A stretch of 64,000 bases of DNA from Scytalidium lignicola (lineage: Eukaryota; Ascomycota; Leotiomycetes): assembly GCA_002812745.2 (NCBI GenBank), contig NCSJ02000016.1:186001-250000 (forward strand), in the 5' to 3' direction. Positions 48,964-61,139 of this stretch are shown one piece after another (the stretch's first letter is position 1; every line of letters begins with the position of its first letter). The position numbers and the translations under genes are program-made. The notes beneath the pieces were generated by a model that was not told the DNA's origin, did not search any database, and worked only from the letters and a program-made list of their open reading frames with translations.

Positions 48964-50686
48964 TCACCATTCATATTCGCCAGTGGCTTTATGAAAGACG
49001 TATTCTTTGCCGTTGACAGTAAGAACACCGTCCTTCATGACACACTTCCTATAATTCAGTTAGAACCTGTTTTAATTCTTTTATGCAGTACAACGTACCA
49101 CTTGTTCTTGACTCTCTGGACTTTATCATACATGCAAAGCATAATATGACCCATTCCCTCATCGTCGTCTTCTTCGTCATTCAGCCCATCATCTGGATCG
49201 TCGAGATCGGAGTTGATGGCATCTTCATCTTCGTCCTGTCTAGCAAATTTCTCTTCTTCGTCGTCATCATCATCTAACCCATCAGTCTGAGCAATAGGTC
49301 CACATTCTCGTCTACGCCTCTTCTCCACGCTGGATTTGGATTTCATAGTCTGACGAAGTGGTAGCATCAAACCGCCACCTTCCATGTTTCGGCCCATGGC
49401 CTCAATTTTGGAGCGGATCAGATTGTCAATTTCGATTCTCCCCATGCTTTCACTCTCGCCATTTGAATTCATTCGCATAATAACGCCTACCGAAGCTCTC
49501 TCATCCTCAAGATCGCCGGATCCATCAGTTTGTGAAGCATTAACACCATTTTGACCTTGCAAGCGAGATTGAGCCTGAGCTGCCATAGCTTGTCGGTACT
49601 GTTCTTGTGTTAAACCTTGTCGTTGTTGCTGCTGCTGCTGGGGAGGAGCTCCTGGTCTCTGCGGTTGTTGCTGTGGATGTTGCTGCTGTGCCATATGCTG
49701 CTGTTGCTGTACCTGCTGCGGATTGAGCTGGGCATTGTTAGGCTGTTGTTGCTGCTGCTGTGGTGCTACCCCCCGAATTGCATCAATAGACGCAGCAGCT
49801 CTTGGGCCATAATTTGCTTGAAGATGCTGAGCGGCACGCTGCTGAGCAGTCGTTGCATTTGCCATTCCAAGGAGTGGATTGTTAAAATTCCCTTGATTTA
49901 TTCCATGAGCAGGTGGCTCCATTCCAGGCTCTGTCTTAATTCTGGGGCCATTGCCATTATTATTGATAGGTTGCATAGGTTGCGGAGCATTCTGAGGCTG
50001 GGTAATGGGTGGTGTGCCCATGGGTTGGTAGTTACCGGCATTGGAAGGCACTGTTGGTGGGTTGGGCATCGGGGGAGGCTCGGGTTTTGGATCCCAAGGG
50101 AATGTAGCGACCTGGAGTTGCGATAATTTTTGTTGCCATCCCTAGACAAGGCCGTTAGTAGAGTTACAAGACTTTAACGTCATGATCAAAAAGAAAATAT
50201 AAACTGAAAGAGCATTCACAAAAATAGACATAGAATAACAATGGAGCAGCTCGCATGTCACGTGTTGTGAGACTCCAAAAACGAACTAGCGTATCGGAGT
50301 AAATTGCACAGCCGAGGGCTGTGGTATAAAGCCAAATACTGGAGGTCGCCCACCCGAAAATCGAGGGTCGGTCTGATTCTAGGATGCGACGAGTCTGCCC
50401 AAGGCTATTGCATGGCAACGCCAACAACAAAATGATTTCCTGATATGCTGACAAATATATGAAACGCATATCGAAGAACAATATTATGAAGGAAATTTGA
50501 CAATATCTCATGCAGTTCCACTGCTACACGCTGATGGGACGTGAACGCAAATTGGAGGCGCCTTACCAGTTTTAGTTCTTCCAAAACATGTTCATCAACA
50601 CCACCCTCTTCGAAATCGACTCTAGAACTCTCGATGACATCTTGGATTATCTGCTGATAGACATTTCCGACTTGGTTGTTCGTCAT
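48964..50686 (-). CDS. TOA1: transcription initiation factor IIA large subunit (TFIIA alpha/beta, Toa1)
   Basis: Large subunit of TFIIA, which stabilises TBP on the promoter. Exons 50686-50567, 50141-49099 and 49048-48964 sum to 416 codons (415 aa). Exon 1 carries the N-terminal helix-bundle region (NVYQQIIQDVIESSRVDFEE) and joins in phase 0 to GWQQKLSQLQVATFPWDP. The middle is Pro/Gln/Asn-rich (typical spacer). The C-terminus has an acidic block (LDDDDDEEE ... DEDEDAINSDLDDPDDG) and the TFIIA beta-barrel piece IMLCMYDKVQRVKNKWK...VLTVNGKEYVF, ending EYEW. Intron 2 is 50 nt and splits a Trp codon. Intron 1 is 425 nt, far longer than others here. The Gln-rich part produces a leucine-rich antisense ORF at 49617-50126 that is not a gene. 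Confidence 0.94.
50142..50566 (-). other. unusually long (425-nt) first intron of TOA1
   Basis: Donor GTAAGG and acceptor CTAACGGCCTTGTCTAG. Most other introns in the window are 48-150 nt. An 80-115-codon frame inside (50164-50511) shows no recognisable feature. Confidence 0.75.
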
Positions 50687-51396
50687 CTTGTTCCCGGTGT
50701 CGCGATCGCGAGGAGTCGAATCGGCGTCGGCGAGGCTTGATTATCAACTATCCCACCTGTCCACTTGGCTATCTGGATATATTGCGACTAACAAGTGTTT
50801 CGCAAGCGATTGCTTTATTGTATGACAAATGATGAAGATGATCAAGCGTTGGTATGGAGTATGTTCGATTGTAGAAGTTGAGGCGTTGAAAGTGATATGC
50901 TAGATTCTCCGGTCGCGAGCACAACCTTCCCCACCAATTTGTAGCTTGGTAACTATTTTGGAGTGGTACTGTAGTTTCTAAATGTAGATATCCACTTCAG
51001 GATGAGAATCCGACCGGCGTTTGTAGATACACGGTCTTCGTCTTCCTTTGCCACTGAAGTTGTATGAGGGAAGTTGGTTTACTGCGGATATAGGCAAACA
51101 CTCGCAAATCGCTGCTTACATAACCACTAAGCCCCATTAAACCCGAGCCGAAAGGCGCATATGGAAAGTTGAACCTTTTATTGGCAGATGAAGTCTTATT
51201 TGATATAATTCAGTTTTGGGTCTTCCATTAAGCTATGAGACTTCTTGTAAGTGAAATACCGAGAAGGTCCTTTGACGCCATTGCTATGCGACCGCAATAC
51301 ACACCCAACCTTTGAATGAGATGTCTAGCAGAATCCCCATGTTTGGCCCATCCGATATCACTCCAGACGCCTCATTATGCTTTCCTGACCTTTTCG
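50687..51396. other. intergenic between kelch-BTB gene 3' end and TOA1 start
   Basis: 710 bp with the TOA1 promoter and the kelch-BTB 3' UTR. No further gene seen. Confidence 0.6.
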
Positions 51397-53836
51397 TTAA
51401 TTCATTTCCATGCCTTCGTCATCATCAGCTTCCGAGAGTTGTTGTGTGTGGCTGCTACTAATACTCGTCTTCCTGACCGCACCCCCAACCCCATATCTTG
51501 TANCCCCCTAATCCACCAACATACTCAAGCTCCTCGCCTGAAAGAATAAGTATTAATAAATGTTAAATAAATATATCTGAAGCATCATTCTTACCTCCAA
51601 CAACTCTTCCTTCCGTATCTATCTCTTGTGAAAGTTCTACGAGGGCTTGCCTCGGCAATCTCAAGAATCCTTCCGTCCGTACAACTCTACCCCAGTGCAT
51701 CATACAGAAACTTGCAGCTTTCTTTCGAAGCCATCCTTCGTTTGCAGTTCCTGCACAGTGCCAAATTATGCATGCATGATCGACGTCAAGCTCTTTGGAC
51801 AAACGATTGACACAAAGGAGTCGGAGATGTGGGATATTGTAGATATTCGACATAACTAGCAGGCCAGCTACATCATTTAGGTCTGCGCAATCCTCAGGTT
51901 GAATACTATCAGTGTAAAGATAGTAAAGGAAGGCTTTCACAACGGGATATGGTTCAGGTATGTGCATTCTCTTTGTGTGAAATTCTGCCATTTGAGAATT
52001 GTATAATCTTGCAAAATGAGGCCACCTAGCCTGGAGGATAAGCTTATGGACATATATCGGAGGGGAAATCGCCGCATCAGCAGGAATATTCTGCTCATCA
52101 TTCTCCACGCGAGATATGGTGGGCATCACATCTTCGTCGTCCCAATCGGCATCTCGATTTGCGGTAATGGTGAAGTCGGTGCCGCTACCTGTCTCTGGAT
52201 GTTGGTTAAATAGTTGTGCAAGATCTGCTCCAAGCCCCTTGGAGCTTTGGCTTGCAAGACGATCGGCCGAGGGAATTCGAGACAATTCAATACGAGGTGT
52301 TGGAGTAAGATCATTGCCAAGCACACCATATTCTCGCAAGTCAACCTCCATAATATCACTATTAGACAAAGTCAGCTAACGTTTCAATATCATTAACCAG
52401 TATCAGCATCCAGGCAAAATCACCTAAGATATTCTTCGAAACCTCCTGGTCCAAGATCTGTTGCTGTTGGATCCGTAGGACAGCCAAGAAGCCATGCCTT
52501 TGTGCCCTCATCATTCATAGTACAATAGTGCCACCTGTAGCCAGGTTTAAAGAAGTCTCGACCTTCTGCTAACTTTTGCCACCGAAGAGTATCCAGTTCT
52601 AATGCGGACAATGAGCATTCCTGAGTTGTGATAGTAGAAGCCGGGGTAACAAAATCAAGCAGAGTACCGGACGTATAAACATGGAAGTGCATTCCAGGAC
52701 CTTGTGCGGGAACATTTGGTCCAGATATGAACTTTAATGATGAAATCGATCCTGGAGCAAGTGGTGGTGACATTGTTAGCTGAAAAGGTGGAGGGTTAAT
52801 TTGGCCACTGCTAGAGTTTGTAGAATAGCCGGAGTTTCCAGCAACAGGGAGCGGAGACATCGAGTATGAAGATCCAGGAGAGCCACGATTCAGCGCTGAC
52901 AAGTGATCAAAAGATCCAAATCCTGGAGCAGTATCAAAGGCGGGACTACCCTTGAGATCAAGCCACCAGATATCGCCAGTCTTATCCATATCTTCGCTGA
53001 GGCCCCCAAATACCCACACACGATCTCCCCTATTTTTCATCAGTATATTACCATTAAGTCTCAAGTTGGTGCCATACCATATATATGCGGAATGATCAAA
53101 CCTTCCAACAAAGCGCCATGCACGAGACCAAGTGAAGGTCTTCAGGTCTAGATAACATATATCATCCAGCACATAATTATTATTTTGAGATATTCCTCCA
53201 ACAATGAATAGTTTGTCTTCATGTAGAACGGCGGCATGTCTTGCACGGCCTTTTGGAATTGGCCCACTTACTTGGGGTTGTGTCCAGTGTGCTGTTTTCA
53301 GATCGAATATAATGAGGTCAGATAGATATGTTCGATGTTCATTCTCACCACCGAAGATAAGCAATTTATCTCCCTGGTATAAATTCGCTGTGTGTCCTAT
53401 AGAATCATTAGTTGTGAATCAGACTATATTTAAGAGGTAGGTTACCCATTCGGACCCCGGGAATGTCCCCATAGTTATCTACCAGGCTCCATTGATGGCT
53501 AACCAAATCAAGCCTCAACACATGATTATATACCTCATCAGTATACTGGTCAAATCCGCCAAATGCGTAAATATGATTGTTCCCGCAGTATGTGACAGAT
53601 GCATTTACTAAGCAAGCAGGCCGCTGTCCCAGAGTTCTCGTTACCTGAGGTCGATAACCATCCCTACTGGGATGACCTTTGACTGGAGAATTTGGCATAA
53701 GGAACGTATTGTTTGAAGAAGTAGTAGAGCCAGGAGTGAGCTCTGTTGAGCCGGAATGATTACCGGTGCTGGTGGGGATTGCGCCAGGGCCAAATACCGA
53801 ATTGGTGACCCCAGAAGGAGTTGTAGGCAGCGCCAT
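51397..53836 (-). CDS. kelch-repeat and BTB/POZ protein (Ral2/LZTR1-like candidate)
   Basis: Exons are 53836-53446, 53396-53078, 53029-52424, 52358-51595 and 51537-51397; omitting the N at 51503 gives 740 codons (739 aa). The 48-nt intron 53077-53030 is in frame and could be overlooked; its removal joins SAYIW to GDRVWVFGG, a proper blade. Blades are HIYAFGGFD, LLIFGGENE, LFIVGGISQ and VWVFGGLSED. A disordered Ser/Pro-rich insertion follows, then GYRWHYCTMNDEGTKAWLLG. The BTB-type part (about 560-690) has PIYVHKLILQARWPHFARL, PVVKAFLYYLYTD and PHLRLLCVNRL. With the N omitted the protein ends in an acidic tail, EADDDEGMEMN; with it kept, the frame ends after GQEDEY. Kelch-BTB proteins act as scaffolds or CUL3 adaptors; the Ral2/LZTR1 (Ras pathway) link is a guess from architecture. 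It diverges from CDC20 over 625 bp. Confidence 0.85.
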
Positions 53837-54461
53837 GACCAGAAGTGGCTAGGAGTTCATTCTAGAATGCCCGCATTCAAAACCGAACAGCACATCCGGA
53901 ACCTTTCCAGATTGTGCCGGAAGGGAGCTTTGGCACGAGCGACGCAGATGTCGTTGATGCACGGTTAAGATCGAAATTGTTTGCTCAGTCGTCAAACGCG
54001 GAAGGGAGGCGAAGGCGATTACTGATTGGGAAATCCGCTTTTTACGCCTCAGGCATAAATATTGTTGCTTCGACAACCACCCCATGTAAACATCGCCATT
54101 AAAAGGACGACCTTCACAGTCCTCATTCTCTTCCTTCTTCTCTTCACTACATATTCGCAATTCCTCTCTATCTCTATCATCCCTCTGCACACCTGCAAAC
54201 CTATTTACGCATCTTCAAAAAAAGAACTCTTCAAGTCCACTAGATCTTTCTGCCGTACCGCTACCGCAATTGATCGCCTCCGACTGTAGCTGTTCTCTTT
54301 GAAGACATTTCGATATATCGAGCACACACAAACGATTATACTAACCAAACATTTACCAGGAACCATTAGGTTGAGTCTCTTGGAGCTCATTCGATATAAC
54401 GAACACTCATCATTGATCGATACATTTGTTTGTCTTTCGATCGAGATCCTGATATTACACA
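53837..54461. promoter_or_regulatory. divergent promoter of the kelch-BTB gene (-) and CDC20 (+)
   Basis: 625 bp between start codons. The half next to CDC20 has a pyrimidine-rich leader (54110-54190). No TATA box recognised. Frames in this interval are unsupported. Confidence 0.5.
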
Positions 54462-56249
54462 ATGGCAACTGTAGTATCTACCCCGAAGAAGTCCCATACG
54501 GGCCTCTTCTCCACTCGTACCGCTGGCGGACGCATGCCTTTGACTCCATCACCTCGTGCTCAAACGTCAGTCAACAACTCTTCTCCATTCACCCCAGAGA
54601 GAAAGAACCAAGAGTCCGAGAACATATATGCCAAGTCAACCTACGGTGGAAACCTATCTTCACACTTTGCGAAATCCAAGCCAAGATCTTCTCACCGCGA
54701 CTCGCCAAAGTCTAACATTGCTCGAGTAGTGCAGACTCCTCGTCGTGCTCTCGAACTCGGTGTTTCTGATTTCGCACTTACTGGCACTGGCGCCAAGACA
54801 CCTTCGAGCAGCAGATCAAAGAAAGGCTCTCTCCGTCAGAAGGCTAACAAGACCACAATTACATATTCCGGTGACCGATTCATTCCTGACCGAAGCGCAA
54901 GCTCGGCTATTTCTACTGTTGGAACCGGAAAGCTTGACCTCGGTGACAAGCAGCGACCCAAGACCAGAGACGGAGAAAGATCCTCTGTTCTTGCATCCGG
55001 AGCGGATGATGCATTGGCTGCCCTTGAGTCTCTATCCCTTAATGACGATGACGAGTCAACTTCGTACTCTCGCCCATCACCAAACACTGTTGCCTACCAA
55101 GACTCTTTAGCATCAGCCTGTGGAGTCTCCCTCAACCAACGTATCCTTGCTTTTAAGCCAGCTCCTCCAGAGTCTTCTAAGCCAGTGGATCTCCGATCCC
55201 AATACAACCGTCCTCTTAAAAATGCTAATGCCGCCTCTGCGCAGTTCAGACGTCGAGTAGCAACTGCTCCTGAGCGAGTTTTGGATGCTCCAGGTCTTGT
55301 CGATGACTACTATCTTAACCTTCTCGATTGGAGTTCGGGTAACCAAGTCGCTATTGGTTTGGAACGCAACGTTTATGTCTGGTCTGCCGAAAGTGGTACA
55401 GTTTCCTCTCTTCTCGAGACCAGCCCAGACACCTACGTTAGCAGCGTTAAGTGGTCCGGGGATGGAGCATACGTCAGCGTTGGCCTTGGAACTGGAGAAG
55501 TACAAATCTGGGACGTTGAGGAGGGCACCAAGCTCCGAAGCATGCACGGTCACGATTCTCGCGTTGGTGTTATGGGATGGAACAAGCACACTTTGTCTAC
55601 TGGAGCCCGAAGTGGACTGGTATTCAATCATGATGTACGCATTGCACAACACAAGATTGCCGAGCTTGTATCCCACACTTCTGAGGTCTGTGGACTAGAA
55701 TGGCGTGCTGATGGTGCTCAAATCGCAACTGGTGGAAACGACAACCTTGTTTCCATCTGGGATGCCCGCTCTTTGGCTGTTCCCAAATTCACCAAGACCA
55801 ATCACAAGGCGGCAGTTAAGGCTCTCAGCTGGTGCCCATGGCAACCAAATGTCCTGGCAACTGGCGGTGGTTCTTACGACCGTCACATCCACTTCTGGAA
55901 CACCACCACTGGTGCTCGCGTGAACAGCATCGACACAGGATCTCAAGTCACCAGTCTTCGGTGGAGTCCTCATTACCGCGAGATCGTCAGCACATCTGGC
56001 TTCCCGGACAACTCCATCAGCATTTGGAGCTACCCAACCTTGGTCCGCAACGTTGAGCTGCCTGCCCACGAGACACGTGTTCTTCACAGCTGTCTCAGCC
56101 CAGATGGACAAATGCTTGCAACCGCTGCTGCCGATGAGAGCTTGAAGTTCTGGAAGATCTTTGAAAAGAAGCCAGGAGCGAGTACTACCATCAGCGCCGC
56201 GGCTGCATCGGGCAAGGCCGGTATGGCTAAGCAAATGACCATCCGATAA
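54462..56249 (+). CDS. CDC20: APC/C activator Cdc20 (Slp1/fizzy)
   Basis: WD40 activator of the anaphase-promoting complex and target of the spindle checkpoint. One uninterrupted exon of 596 codons (595 aa), notable in a window where most genes have introns. The N-terminal 290 residues are basic and Ser/Thr-rich with many SP/TP sites. The C-box DRFIPDR is at 138-144, followed by a checkpoint-binding segment ILAFKPAPP (228-236). Seven WD blades run from about 290 (DYYLNLLDWSSGNQVAIGL, then VYVWSAESGTVSSLLE) to 575 (DESLKFWKIFEKKPG). The last two residues are Ile-Arg, the IR tail that docks on the APC/C. It was taken as Cdc20 rather than Cdh1 because of this MIM-like segment and the length. The ATG follows a TATTACACA leader. 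Confidence 0.96.
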   Translation: MATVVSTPKKSHTGLFSTRTAGGRMPLTPSPRAQTSVNNSSPFTPERKNQESENIYAKSTYGGNLSSHFAKSKPRSSHRDSPKSNIARVVQTPRRALELGVSDFALTGTGAKTPSSSRSKKGSLRQKANKTTITYSGDRFIPDRSASSAISTVGTGKLDLGDKQRPKTRDGERSSVLASGADDALAALESLSLNDDDESTSYSRPSPNTVAYQDSLASACGVSLNQRILAFKPAPPESSKPVDLRSQYNRPLKNANAASAQFRRRVATAPERVLDAPGLVDDYYLNLLDWSSGNQVAIGLERNVYVWSAESGTVSSLLETSPDTYVSSVKWSGDGAYVSVGLGTGEVQIWDVEEGTKLRSMHGHDSRVGVMGWNKHTLSTGARSGLVFNHDVRIAQHKIAELVSHTSEVCGLEWRADGAQIATGGNDNLVSIWDARSLAVPKFTKTNHKAAVKALSWCPWQPNVLATGGGSYDRHIHFWNTTTGARVNSIDTGSQVTSLRWSPHYREIVSTSGFPDNSISIWSYPTLVRNVELPAHETRVLHSCLSPDGQMLATAAADESLKFWKIFEKKPGASTTISAAAASGKAGMAKQMTIR

Positions 56250-58129
56250 GTTAGTTATGTTCGTGGAGGAATGTCAGGAGGTCTCTTCTTGCTTCCTAAC
56301 CAGCGGTAAAGTATACAGCGAATTTCCATAAGTCGTTTAGTCAGCGTGGAGTCGGGGAGTTATTCTCGTTCAACTAACTCATGATGACATGACGTTTTGG
56401 GAATTCCGACGGTCGAAAGTGCTTCACCGAGAGCGATGTTTCTTCATGACTTGATGACGGTCTGTCTGGTCTGGTCTGGGTATTTGACTAGGATTAAATT
56501 GCATGGCTATGTCTTGAGGATTTCTTGCATGGCGGTTTGGGTTCGGGCTCAGTTAAAGTAAGATTGTATTAATTAATAGGAATTATAAGGGATAACTTCT
56601 TGTATATACATTCCTCGTGCCTATACTTTTGTGACCGTGAGATGAACGCGCATAATCATATTGTTCTCATCAATATGATGTCATACGTGTGTAACCGACG
56701 TGAAGTAAGCTGTGGGGTCTGATTTTATCTCTTCATCTAGTCTTCCAGGCTTCTGGATATTTCTGCACATTGCATATCTTAAATTGACTTCTAATAGATT
56801 GATTCACGGTACAAAGGCTTCTGACGTCAAAGAGAGGGCGGATGCATGATGAAGCCAAGACCAAATGTTGTAATTGCAAGCATCTTGGCAAAGAACAGCC
56901 AGTGGTGATTGGATCACTGGTCTGAGACTGTGGCTCAGCTAAATACTGCGCCACGCGACACTTAACCAAATTACTGAAACCTCATTTGACGTCACGTGCT
57001 AGGCTCTCACCTTGTGGCGACGTTCTCTACTTTTATCTTTCCATCTTCCTTCTTTTCCTTCAACTTACAAGTGCTTTTTCGGTCAATCCTTCGAATTTAG
57101 GCTTCTTGTGCCTAATTTCAAATCTCTCCGCATTCCGCGTCCACTCACGCCCTGTCACCCTTTCCCCTTCAGACGCGAACCCACCCTGAACCAACGTCAC
57201 TAGCCACAGCTCACCTCCAGCAAAAAGCACCAGCTCCAGATACGGCAACAGTGTACGTCCATTCCTTATTAATAGAGCGTGTGCCACGTGGGGTTTGGGC
57301 GTACTGGTCTCAAATCTTGATCGATCTGATTGCAACTACTGTAACTGGCTGGATCTTTGCCTGCTGTCGTCGCGCGAAGGTTACTGCTTTCGGCCACTGT
57401 TCACTGAAGGACTGGCCCATCGAGATATGCGTAAGTCCTCCCCGGTATCTCCTTCTCCTGTTGTCCTCCCTTTCATGACCAAGAACACGGAGCACTGCAA
57501 TCAATCATACGCGTCCCATTCTGGATCTTCTGGCTTCCCCAGCCCATGCGTGGGCAGATCATTGGACAGCCACACCGTTGGATGAACACCATCGGCTGCA
57601 TCCCCCGGTCGCACAGATTACTCCGCGTGCTCCGATATTATTACCGTATACAGAAAAGCAATCTGGCCTACAGTAACATCTCCAACCATGAGCAATTGCA
57701 GATATTAGAACAGTCACCTGCCAAATCTGATTGCTTGGTGATTTGTTTCCTCTCATATCTGATTGTTCCGGATACGGTCGGATAGCATTCACGCGGCGCC
57801 ACCAAAAGCTGCTGGTCAAATCAGACAAGACACATTTCTTTGGGTCGTCCTAATCTCCACCTCTTGGCACCGCGAGCTGCTTGGCTGTGCGTGCAAACTA
57901 CGTACGCATCTTGCTGTCATCAACCAGCACCAGCTTATCAAAGGGATCCGCGATCCGCGCCTTCCCTGAACAGCTAACTTCCTTGTTTGGTAGACCCTTT
58001 AGAGTGCCATCTTCCTTTTATCTCTACGCTGTCCCACCTTGCCCCTCCTTCTACCTTCTTACTCTCTTGCTCTCTCTCCCTCTTCAACCCCCCTACGCAG
58101 CAGTGTTCCGTGTCCTTGATACAACATCG
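56250..58129. other. intergenic: 3' of CDC20 and upstream of the CAX exchanger
   Basis: 1.88 kb. The part after about 57000 is GC-richer with pyrimidine tracts and a CACGTG near 57283, and is probably promoter plus leader of the exchanger. Open frames of 60-96 codons overlap in several phases and show no features. Confidence 0.55.
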
Positions 58130-61100
58130 ATGAAGAAAACTTCGCCTGATTCTAATCAACCGTCTACAGATCGCATTCGCTCTTGGGCAAGAACCAAAGC
58201 GCATGGCCCCTCTCCACTCTCCGCAGACTCGAGACGACCTTCGTCTATCCCCCTAAGCAACCCCCCTCGTGTTGCAGCTCCAGGGACACCCCAAACGGGA
58301 AGGAAGAACAACTATACACTATCGACCTCCAAAAGCCATGACACAACCAACAATGTGCCAACCTCAGACCTGCACCGTGGTGGTCAGCCAGCACAGGCAA
58401 CTTCGAACAATGTGGCAGATAGTAGAACCGCCGATCATCCTCCACCCGCTCCACCTCCGCAAGGTGAAGGAGCGGGGGATATCGTAACTCCCAATGGTGA
58501 GGCCGAGAACAATGAACCCGTCAAGAAAGCAAATATGGCTGTACGCTTCTGGCTTACTGCCAAGGCTATCATACTGTCCAGCTACATCAACCTCTTATTG
58601 GTTTTTGTACCCGTCGGTATTGTCTGCAAGGCAGCGGATCTCCAGCCTGGGTTGGTCTTTGGAATGAATGCCATTGCCATCATTCCTCTTGCAGGTTTGC
58701 TCAGTCATGCTACTGAAAGCGTGGCGAAGAGATTAGGTGATACTATTGGTGCACTAATGAATGTTACCTTTGGTAACGCAGTAGAGCTCATAATATTGTA
58801 TGTTTACGCATCTCTCTCCATTGCAACCATTTCTTTTCTTGTGATACACTAGAACTAACAGCTTTCCAGCATGTATGTCTACCTCAGAAGAGATCAAGAC
58901 AAGAAAGAGCGAGAAGCCCTCTTAAAGGGCATTATCAAATCAATCGAGTCCCATATCGTCCCGATTTTTTCTTCCCTTCTCTCTCTCTCCTTCTTCCCCT
59001 NCTCCCCCTTTATGCAGTTCCCACGTGATCCTGTTTATTGCAAAGACTTATACTCACTCTTTTTGTGTTTCTAACTGAAACAGCATTGCTCTTGAAAAGG
59101 TTAGTGTACATGATTTTCATTTTATGGAATGCTTTGCTAACTTGACCGATAGAATGAAATCCGTATTGTCCAAGCCTCCCTACTGGGCTCCATTCTTGCA
59201 AACTTGCTCTTGATTCTAGGCATGTGTTTTCTCGTTGGTGGACTCCGCTTCCGTGAGCAGGTATGTGAATTGGACTTTTACATTTCGATATGCAGAGCTG
59301 ATATATGTCTTAGATTTACAATAGTACTGTTACACAAATGAGCGCATGTCTCCTCAGCTTAAGTGTGATGAGCTTGCTACTACCCGTAAGTGTTGCCAAC
59401 CATCAATTCTGCTTCTGATTCTTACAATTCATCAATAGACTGCCTTCCATGCCTCCTTTAATACCAATGAACCAGACAAGGCGACAAATGCTGTTCTGAA
59501 GGTTAGCCGCGGTACTAGTGTGGTAAGTAAAAATATATTTCCGCCCCATTAATCTTCATAGCTGATGGGTGACTAGGTGCTCCTCCTGGTCTACGTATTG
59601 TATCTACTCTTTCAACTCAAGTCACATGCATATATGTATGAGAGCACGCCGCAACATATCATCGATGAAGAAGCCCTCCCCGGACCAGTTGCAGCATGGA
59701 TGGAGTCTTCCGATTCTGATGACTCCTCATCATCAAGCTCTGATTCGGATGACTCGAGCGCCTCAGACACCACTGCCAAGCGTATCAGAAGAGCAGTTAT
59801 GAGAAGTGCAATGAGACGTCGCAAATCGAGCTCTGGATCTAAGGAAACCGCCGATGGGAGTCACTCGCCTTCTCTTGGACATGGTATTAGTCCAATCCAT
59901 ACCGACGCTATTTCTGAGGATCTTCCCTCACCGGCCATCCCAACACGACCTAATCCTATGGAGGGTGGGGAGAACGGTGACCATGATCATGAACAAGCTA
60001 TCCATGACCATCCTCGCAGTCGAAGGAATTCGATTATAAGCAATCTTACATCCAAGAAGGAACGAAAGAAGCATCGGAAGAGAAAGCATCACAAGAAATC
60101 TCGTCATCATGATTTTACGGTTACCGAGGAATTAATCAATGGCGATGCGAACATCATTAGTGAGAAAGATGATGGTCCAGAAGCCCCACGCCGTGTCGAT
60201 TTTGCTGTGATGGATGACGTTGAGGCTCAGAATACCGATTCCTCGCAAAGCAAGAAACCGTTTGCTCTCCGCGGCATCAATATTAGACCTACTATTTCCA
60301 AGACCTTCTCTCCAAATATTTTCTCGCAGCCGGCACCCACTGCGGCTGCACCCGTTGTACCAGGTCCTATTCCCCGCGTTCGATATGGTATTCGCCGCAC
60401 CAATTCCCTGCCTGACCGATTAAATCAAACTTATTCAAATCAAGCTCAAATGCCAGTCATAGGTGTTACGCCGGCCAATCCTCTTACAGCCGTGGAGACA
60501 GAAATACACCCAGAAGAGGAGGACGAAGGGAATATTTCTCGTACCACAGCAATAATGCTCCTCCTCATCTCTACTGGCTTAGTTGCCGTCTGCGCTGAGT
60601 TCATGGTTGATAGCATCAATGCCGTCGTATCAAGTAATAGTGGACTAAGCGAGGCATTTATTGGATTAATTATTCTGCCTATTGTAGGAAATGCAGCAGA
60701 ACATGTCACAGCTGTTACTGTTGCTAGTAAGAATAAGATGGACTTGGCAATCGGAGTTGCAGTGGGTAGTAGTATTCAGATTGGTATGTCTCGTCTTCTC
60801 TTTCTCTCTTTTTTTCTTCCTTATCTATTGCCGCCGCGCTAACTCTTCTCTATAGCCCTCTTCGTAACTCCCTTCATTGTCCTCCTTGGCTGGTGCATGG
60901 GTAAAGAGATGTCACTCTACTTCACCCTCTTTGAGACCGTCTCACTCTTCGTCTCGGCTTTTATTGTCAACTTCTTGGTACTTGATGGCCGAAGTAATTA
61001 TCTCGAAGGCTCACTTTTATGTGCCGCTTACGTTATTATTGCCGTTGCTGCCTTCTTTTACCCCAGCTTGGATGATCAAAGTAATCTAGGTGGGAATGCC

Positions 61101-61139
61101 GATGCTGTTAAGAGGGGGCTGGAGTGGTTGATGTTTTAG
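58130..61139 (+). CDS. VCX1: vacuolar-type Ca2+/H+ exchanger (CAX/VCX1 family), eight exons incl. a predicted 3-nt micro-exon
   Basis: A membrane antiporter moving cytosolic Ca2+ into the vacuole in exchange for protons. Exons are 58130-58797, 58870-58872, 59084-59099, 59153-59260, 59314-59385, 59439-59522, 59577-60783 and 60856-61139, total 814 codons (813 aa). The 3-nt exon CAT plus the 16-nt exon give ELIIFIIALEKNEIRIVQ, the family spacing. The two CAX repeats are clear: GNAVELII and GNAAEHVTAVTVA, each beside GSI/GSS helices (ASLLGSILANLLLILG, VGSSIQI). Residues 1-130 are disordered. A cytosolic loop of about 300 residues (335-640) between the halves is unusually big and contains an Asp/Ser acidic run, a basic/His run (KKERKKHRKRKHHKK) and an acidic block before TM resumes. 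The ATG at 58130 is preferred over an in-frame upstream ATG at 57881, which lies in leader-like sequence. Confidence 0.92.

Noticed and set aside
49617..50126. 169-codon leucine-rich frame resembling a membrane protein
   Set aside because: Antisense of CAG-rich codons in TOA1.
57881..58129. N-terminal extension of the exchanger from the upstream in-frame ATG
   Set aside because: The added sequence is pyrimidine-tract-derived and leader-like, and the ATG at 58130 starts a composition typical of these proteins.
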